From the NCBI GenBank assembly GCA_002483745.1, contig DLIM01000043.1:5941-41182 (forward strand): a DNA stretch of 35,242 nucleotides, in the 5' to 3' direction. A program made the position numbers and the translations under genes. A model generated the notes under the pieces. The model made no database searches, was not told the origin of the DNA, and was given only the letters and a program-made list of their open reading frames with translations. Of this stretch, positions 31,798 to 35,242 are shown piece after piece (the stretch's first letter is position 1; each line of letters begins with the position of its first letter). Source of the stretch: Caryophanales bacterium UBA7642 (lineage in GTDB: Bacteria; Bacillota_I; Bacilli_A; RFN20; CAG-288).

Positions 31798-32988
31798 ATG
31801 AAATTCAAACGTGTTTTTGTCATCGTTATGGATAGCGTTGGCATCGGCGCTGAACCGGATGCCGCTAAGTTTGGCGATGCAGGTACTAATACCTGGGTGC
31901 ATACTGCCCATTTCTGCCATGGTTTAAAGATACCTAATATCAATAGCCTAGGCTTACATGATTTGGCTGATGTTGAGGGGTCTAGTGAGGTTAAGCATCC
32001 TCATGCTTATATCCAAACCTTAAGGGAAAGAAGCAACGGCAAGGATACTCTTACCGGTCACTGGGAGATGATGGGTATCTTAACCCCTAATCCTCTTATC
32101 ACCTTTACCGATCACGGCTTCCCTAAAGAGCTCATTGATGAGTTATCTGTTAGGACCGGCCGTAAGATTATCGGTAACTATGCCGAAAGCGGCACCACCA
32201 TTCTTAAACAGTTGGGCGAGCAATCCATGAAAGAAGGCTCCCTGATTGTTTATACTTCCGCTGATAGTGTCCTTCAGATTGCTGCTCATGTTGGTGTTAT
32301 CCCGCTTGAGGAACTCTACCGTGACTGTGAAATCGCCAGAGAAATAACTCTCCGTCCTGAATGGCGAGTAGGAAGAGTCATTGCTAGACCTTTTGTCGGT
32401 GACAACAAAGACAATTTTACTAGGACTAGCGATCGAAGAGATTATGCTTTGTCGCCTTCAGGAAAGACGGCTATGGATATCCTTCAGGAAAACAAGAAAG
32501 ATGTTTTAGCTATTGGCAAGATTCATGATATCTTTAACGGCTGCGGCTGTACTGAAAGCGTCCATACGGTTTCTAATGCCGATGGCATGGAAAGAACTAT
32601 CAAGCTAGCTAAAGACAGGGATTTCAATGGTCTTTGCTTTGTTAACTTAGTGGAATTTGATTCTTTATACGGACATAGAAGAAATCCAGCCGGTTATGGG
32701 AAAGCCATTGAGGAATTCGATGTTCAGTTAGGACAATTGCTTCCTTTCATTAAAGATGATGATTTACTGATGATCACCGCTGACCATGGAAATGATCCTA
32801 CCTATACTGGAACAGACCATACCCGTGAAAGAGTGCCCCTCTTCTCCTATTCACCTTCCTATAAGAAAGGCTGCAAACTTGAAGAGAAAGATACCTTTGC
32901 TGTTATTGGCGCCACCGTCTTAGCTAACTTTGGTCTTAAGCCTACTAGCAACATGATCGGCGAACCTATCAAAGAACTTTTAAAGTAG
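31798..32988 (+). CDS. deoB: Phosphopentomutase
   Basis: 396 residues from ATG 31798 (MKFKRVFVIVMDSVGIGAEP), with GAGGAG 5 nt upstream; an earlier in-frame ATG at 31774 touches the -10. Alkaline-phosphatase superfamily enzyme interconverting (deoxy)ribose 1- and 5-phosphates in nucleoside salvage. Metal site residues in MDSVGIGAEPDA, DTLTGHWEMMG with the threonine that is phosphorylated, FVNLVEFDSLYGHRRNP and ITADHGNDPTYTGTDHTRE. It has its own promoter and terminator although it follows xerD. Confidence 0.97.
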   Translation: MKFKRVFVIVMDSVGIGAEPDAAKFGDAGTNTWVHTAHFCHGLKIPNINSLGLHDLADVEGSSEVKHPHAYIQTLRERSNGKDTLTGHWEMMGILTPNPLITFTDHGFPKELIDELSVRTGRKIIGNYAESGTTILKQLGEQSMKEGSLIVYTSADSVLQIAAHVGVIPLEELYRDCEIAREITLRPEWRVGRVIARPFVGDNKDNFTRTSDRRDYALSPSGKTAMDILQENKKDVLAIGKIHDIFNGCGCTESVHTVSNADGMERTIKLAKDRDFNGLCFVNLVEFDSLYGHRRNPAGYGKAIEEFDVQLGQLLPFIKDDDLLMITADHGNDPTYTGTDHTRERVPLFSYSPSYKKGCKLEEKDTFAVIGATVLANFGLKPTSNMIGEPIKELLK

Positions 32989-33014
32989 TATTCTTACTTT
33001 TTAACTAAGAAATA

Positions 33015-33046
33015 GCTCTCTAACATAAAAATTAGAGAGCTTTTTT
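33015..33046 (+). terminator. Terminator of deoB
   Basis: GCTCTCTAA (33015-33023), loop of 8, TTAGAGAGC (33032-33040), then TTTTTT. Confidence 0.92.
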
Positions 33047-33068
33047 ACCAAAAGCAAAAACTAAGCCT

Positions 33069-33074
33069 TATAAT
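33069..33074 (+). promoter_or_regulatory. -10 element of the ABC importer operon
   Basis: TATAAT 33069-33074, with TTTACC at 33044-33049 as a poor, widely spaced -35. Start expected near 33081, before GAGG at 33085-33088. Confidence 0.5.
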
Positions 33075-33099
33075 GTGTTGTTCCGAGGTAAAAATATAT

Positions 33100-34179
33100 A
33101 TGAAAAAGAATCTTTTCGCTTTGCTGTCTTTAGTCAGTGCCTTCTCATTAATGGGATGCAATACCAACGTTTCTTCGACTTCAAAAGGTGATATCCCTTC
33201 TGTTTCTTCCTCTACAGCTCTTTCATCTTCGACTACCAATTCATCTAGCAGTACTTCTGAAGAAGGAACCTGGATTGATGGATGGGTCAGCGCTGTTAGT
33301 GATACCGCTAGCATCATTGTCTCTAAAAAGAGCGAAGGAAACGATGTCGACTATGTGGTCTCATCTTATCCTGTCGTTGCTGCAAGTCTTGCTAAGAATA
33401 CATCCGGCTCGGTCAAAGAAGACTTAGGGAAGAAGTTTGCCGAAAAATATGGAACTAGCGGTTTCCCTCAGGCCGGTCTATTCATTAAGACTTCCTTAGA
33501 GGAAGACACCACTAAGGCTTCATCTGTCGTCAGCTTCTTGAATTCCTTTGATGCTGCTATCACGGATTTAATCGGTGGCGGCACTAATGCCATTAAGAAT
33601 ATGAATGACTATGGCAATGATGATGCCCAAACTACCCTCTTTGGATTTAAGAGTGCGGTTTTGACAATGTGCCAGAAGAATAATGGCAACAAGTTAGCCT
33701 TTATCTCTAAAGAAAACAACCCTGATGTTAATGGCTTTGCTAAATTCCAAGATACTTTAGGCTTCTCGGTCAGCGATTCAGAACTTTCCAGCCATTATCC
33801 CACTAAAGAAACCTCAAAGAGCACAGACACTGCTTCTAGCCTTGATTTCACTGTCACTTCCCCTAGTGGCGCTCCTTCGGCCGCTTTTTCCCAGTTTGCC
33901 GGTAGCTCCAATCTCACAATAGCTTCACCCACCAATGTTTCGGCTGCTTTGAATGCCGGTCAATCAGATTTCATTATGTTCGATTCTGTGAATGGTTTGA
34001 ATCTCATCAAAAAGAAGAGCCTTGGCTACAAGTTAGTCAGAATGGTAACCTTTGGTAACCTTTACCTAGTAGCAACTGGCCACGACAGTGATGACAGCTT
34101 CAGCAAGAGCGATTATACTATTGGATATGGAGAAAATTTAATTCCTGGCAAAGTCACCAAGCTTCTGTATCAGGATTAA
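33100..34179 (+). CDS. ABC importer substrate-binding lipoprotein (nitrate/sulfonate-type fold) with apparently permuted lobes
   Basis: 359 residues from ATG 33100. Signal peptide with lipobox LMGC (Cys20), then a Ser/Thr-rich linker (24-54). Residues 58-235 resemble lobe II of SsuA/TauA/NrtA-like binding proteins: DVDYVVSSYPVVAASLAKN (the SGKADYAVLPEPV strip), KKFAEKYGTSGFPQAGLFIK (the EW...YPQAGLFVK strip) and GNKLAFIS. A second Ser/Thr linker (236-247) is followed by what is normally lobe I (248-359): LDFTVTSPSGAPSAAFSQFA, LNAGQSDFIMFDSVNGLNLI, LVRMVTFGNLYLVATG, YTIGYGENLIPGKVTKLL. In ordinary members lobe I comes first. The permease follows 16 nt after. Ligand unknown. Family identity is fairly sure, permutation is inference from motif order. 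Confidence 0.8.
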   Translation: MKKNLFALLSLVSAFSLMGCNTNVSSTSKGDIPSVSSSTALSSSTTNSSSSTSEEGTWIDGWVSAVSDTASIIVSKKSEGNDVDYVVSSYPVVAASLAKNTSGSVKEDLGKKFAEKYGTSGFPQAGLFIKTSLEEDTTKASSVVSFLNSFDAAITDLIGGGTNAIKNMNDYGNDDAQTTLFGFKSAVLTMCQKNNGNKLAFISKENNPDVNGFAKFQDTLGFSVSDSELSSHYPTKETSKSTDTASSLDFTVTSPSGAPSAAFSQFAGSSNLTIASPTNVSAALNAGQSDFIMFDSVNGLNLIKKKSLGYKLVRMVTFGNLYLVATGHDSDDSFSKSDYTIGYGENLIPGKVTKLLYQD

Positions 34180-34195
34180 CTTTAAGAAATAGATA

Positions 34196-35008
34196 ATGAT
34201 AAAGCCCGTTAAGAAAGAATCTGAAACTCTCAAGAACTTCACTTTGTTCCTAGGCGGGCTTTTATTATGTATTGCTGTCTGGGAAATAATCGCCTATAGC
34301 ACTAACCAAGTCTTTCTGCCTGACTTCTTCCTTACTTTAGGAAGAATGTTCACTCTTTTAGGCAAGAAAATAGCCTATGTAAGCTTAGGATACAGTTTGC
34401 TTCGTATTCTTATTAGCTTTGTAATCTCGGGCCTTCTTGGGGTGGTTTTAGGGCTTCTAGGTGGCTATTACCCATCTTTATCCAAATTACTGAGACCTTT
34501 AGTCACGGTATTACGATCAATACCCACAATTGCCGTTGTCCTTCTTTTAGCTGTCTATGTAAAAAACTTTTCTCTATATGTTGTCGGCATTGTCCTTTTC
34601 CCAGTCATCTATCAAGCTACTTTAGAAGGAAGCTCGACAATTTATAAAACGTATGAATACGAATTGCTCCTTAAAGGACGGAAACATTGGTTATCTAATA
34701 TAGGTAGAGTGATATTACCTCTTTCGATGGACTACATCCTCTTAGGTTTAATCCAGGCTTTAGGATTAGGATTCAAAGTAGAAATCATGGCTGAGACTTT
34801 TGCTTATAGCAACACTTTTAAAGGGTTAGGCAAAATCATCTATACTTGTTACAGCAATGTCGAGTATGAAGATATGATGGCTTATGTCCTAATAGCTGTA
34901 TTTACCAGTTTGATTTTTGATGGGCTATTGCTACTTGGTCGGAATTACCTAGAAAAGAAGATTGGTATAAGTAAGAAAGAAAATAGTACTGATTTGGTTA
35001 TAAAATAG
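34196..35008 (+). CDS. ABC transporter permease (SsuC/TauC-like, BPD_transp_1)
   Basis: 270 residues, about six membrane segments. The cytoplasmic coupling (EAA) loop is YEYELLLKGRKHWLSNIGRVILP (153-175, split: ELLLKGRKHWLSNIGRV then ILP), and the family strips PLVTVLRSIPTIAVVLLL (101-118) and GLGFKVEIMAETFAY are present. Pairs with the lipoprotein upstream, forming the membrane part of an importer of small organic ions such as sulfonates, nitrate-like anions or thiamine precursors; the ligand cannot be read. The ribosome site is weak. No ATPase gene follows within the window, so the importer must use one encoded elsewhere or beyond the edge. Confidence 0.9.
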   Translation: MIKPVKKESETLKNFTLFLGGLLLCIAVWEIIAYSTNQVFLPDFFLTLGRMFTLLGKKIAYVSLGYSLLRILISFVISGLLGVVLGLLGGYYPSLSKLLRPLVTVLRSIPTIAVVLLLAVYVKNFSLYVVGIVLFPVIYQATLEGSSTIYKTYEYELLLKGRKHWLSNIGRVILPLSMDYILLGLIQALGLGFKVEIMAETFAYSNTFKGLGKIIYTCYSNVEYEDMMAYVLIAVFTSLIFDGLLLLGRNYLEKKIGISKKENSTDLVIK

Positions 35009-35015
35009 GATTAGT

Positions 35016-35037
35016 AAATAATTAGTACTAATTATTT
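35016..35037. repeat. Perfect 22-bp palindrome
   Basis: Each half is 11 bp, centre TAGTACTA, core AATTAGTACTAATT. It lies 7 bp after the permease stop. As RNA it would form a hairpin without a T run. The half-site TTAGTA recurs at 35011-35016 and 35071-35076 and as TACTAA at 35075-35080, 35087-35091 (TACTA-A) and 35186-35191, which suggests a binding-site cluster. Confidence 0.7.
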
Positions 35038-35060
35038 GAAAAAGTTTTATATGAAAGCAA

Positions 35061-35090
35061 TAGTATTAAATTAGTACTAAAACAATACTA
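35061..35090. repeat. Nested dyad with TTAGTACTAA centre
   Basis: TAGTATT (35061-35067) and AATACTA (35084-35090) flank the 10-bp palindrome TTAGTACTAA (35071-35080). It shares its core with the 22-bp palindrome at 35016-35037. Apart from these dyads the 234-bp right-end spacer holds no gene. Confidence 0.55.
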
Positions 35091-35190
35091 ATATATTAAA
35101 AACATAGGAAAAGGATTCTTCTATTTTAAAATTTTATTTTTATTAACATAATAAACATTATGCGAAGTTAAATAAATAAGTCATCTACTA

Positions 35191-35227
35191 ATAAAAATAG
35201 CTCTGATCCTATTGCAAGGTTCAAAGC
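35191..35227 (-). terminator. Minus-strand terminator of a gene beyond the right edge
   Basis: Minus strand GCTTTGAACC (35227-35218), loop of 8, GGATCAGAGC (35209-35200): ten positions with one mismatch and one G-U pair, followed by TATTTTTAT. It implies a leftward gene ending just outside or at the window edge. Confidence 0.65.
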
Positions 35228-35242
35228 CATTATCTTAAATTA

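Noticed and set aside
33073..33099. Start of the binding protein at ATG 33073 (adds MCCSEVKIY)
   Set aside because: That ATG overlaps the TATAAT -10. Starting at 33100 gives a normal lipoprotein signal peptide.
1..35242. CRISPR arrays, insertion sequences, defence genes or recoded stops
   Set aside because: No regularly spaced repeats, transposase motifs or terminal repeats were seen, and TGA serves as a normal stop in several genes such as those ending at 8240, 10500 and 25949.

Overview
The window reads as chromosomal DNA of a low-GC Gram-positive bacterium of the Bacilli/Mollicutes side of Firmicutes, probably an uncultured host-associated fermenter. Support: AT-rich spacers, strong AGGAGG-type ribosome sites, TTGaca/TATAAT promoters, the Bacillus-like gene order yqhY-nusB-xseA-xseB-dxs-recN and xerD-deoB, a TPP-riboswitch ThiT, L-lactate dehydrogenase, PepC-type peptidases and an intracellular glucan pathway. 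TGA is used as a stop, so the code is standard. No phage, IS, CRISPR array or obvious island was seen.

Left part (1-7.4 kb): a frameshifted CPCC-family remnant at the edge, a DUF2804 protein, a small membrane protein, a TPP riboswitch with its terminator and thiT, an MgtC-like membrane protein whose promoter lies inside the thiT terminator, a divergent GH13 glycosidase/malQ pair, and a 49-residue Cys/His-rich protein. Middle (7.5-15.3 kb): a two-component system followed by a propeller-like protein, a small GNAT, ldh, an alpha/beta hydrolase, an AlkD-like repair protein, an aquaporin, tRNA-His and rpsD with a long structured leader. Then leuS, a tandem pair of C1 aminopeptidases, a small lipoprotein and tex. 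From 23.3 to 33.0 kb one same-strand run carries yqhY, a membrane protein, nusB, xseA, xseB, dxs, recN, dinB, xerD and deoB. The right end has an ABC importer lipoprotein and permease, then an AT-rich spacer full of TTAGTA/TACTAA dyads.

Functional links: thiT imports thiamine, whose diphosphate is the cofactor of Dxs. GH13 and MalQ process internal glucans, ldh is the fermentative exit, and PepC peptidases with DeoB salvage amino acids and pentoses. RecN, DinB, ExoVII, XerD and AlkD form a repair and recombination set.

Most notable: (a) the ABC substrate-binding lipoprotein at 33100-34179 has its lobe-II-like sequence before its lobe-I-like sequence, as in a circular permutation; (b) several genes, including alkD-like, dinB and a lipoprotein, have an extended -10 element ending exactly 6 nt before ATG and no Shine-Dalgarno, so they look leaderless; (c) two segments of the TPP aptamer are exactly complementary to the 5' arm of its terminator; (d) a sigma-70 promoter is built into a terminator hairpin. 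All family calls are from reading motifs; no search was run.
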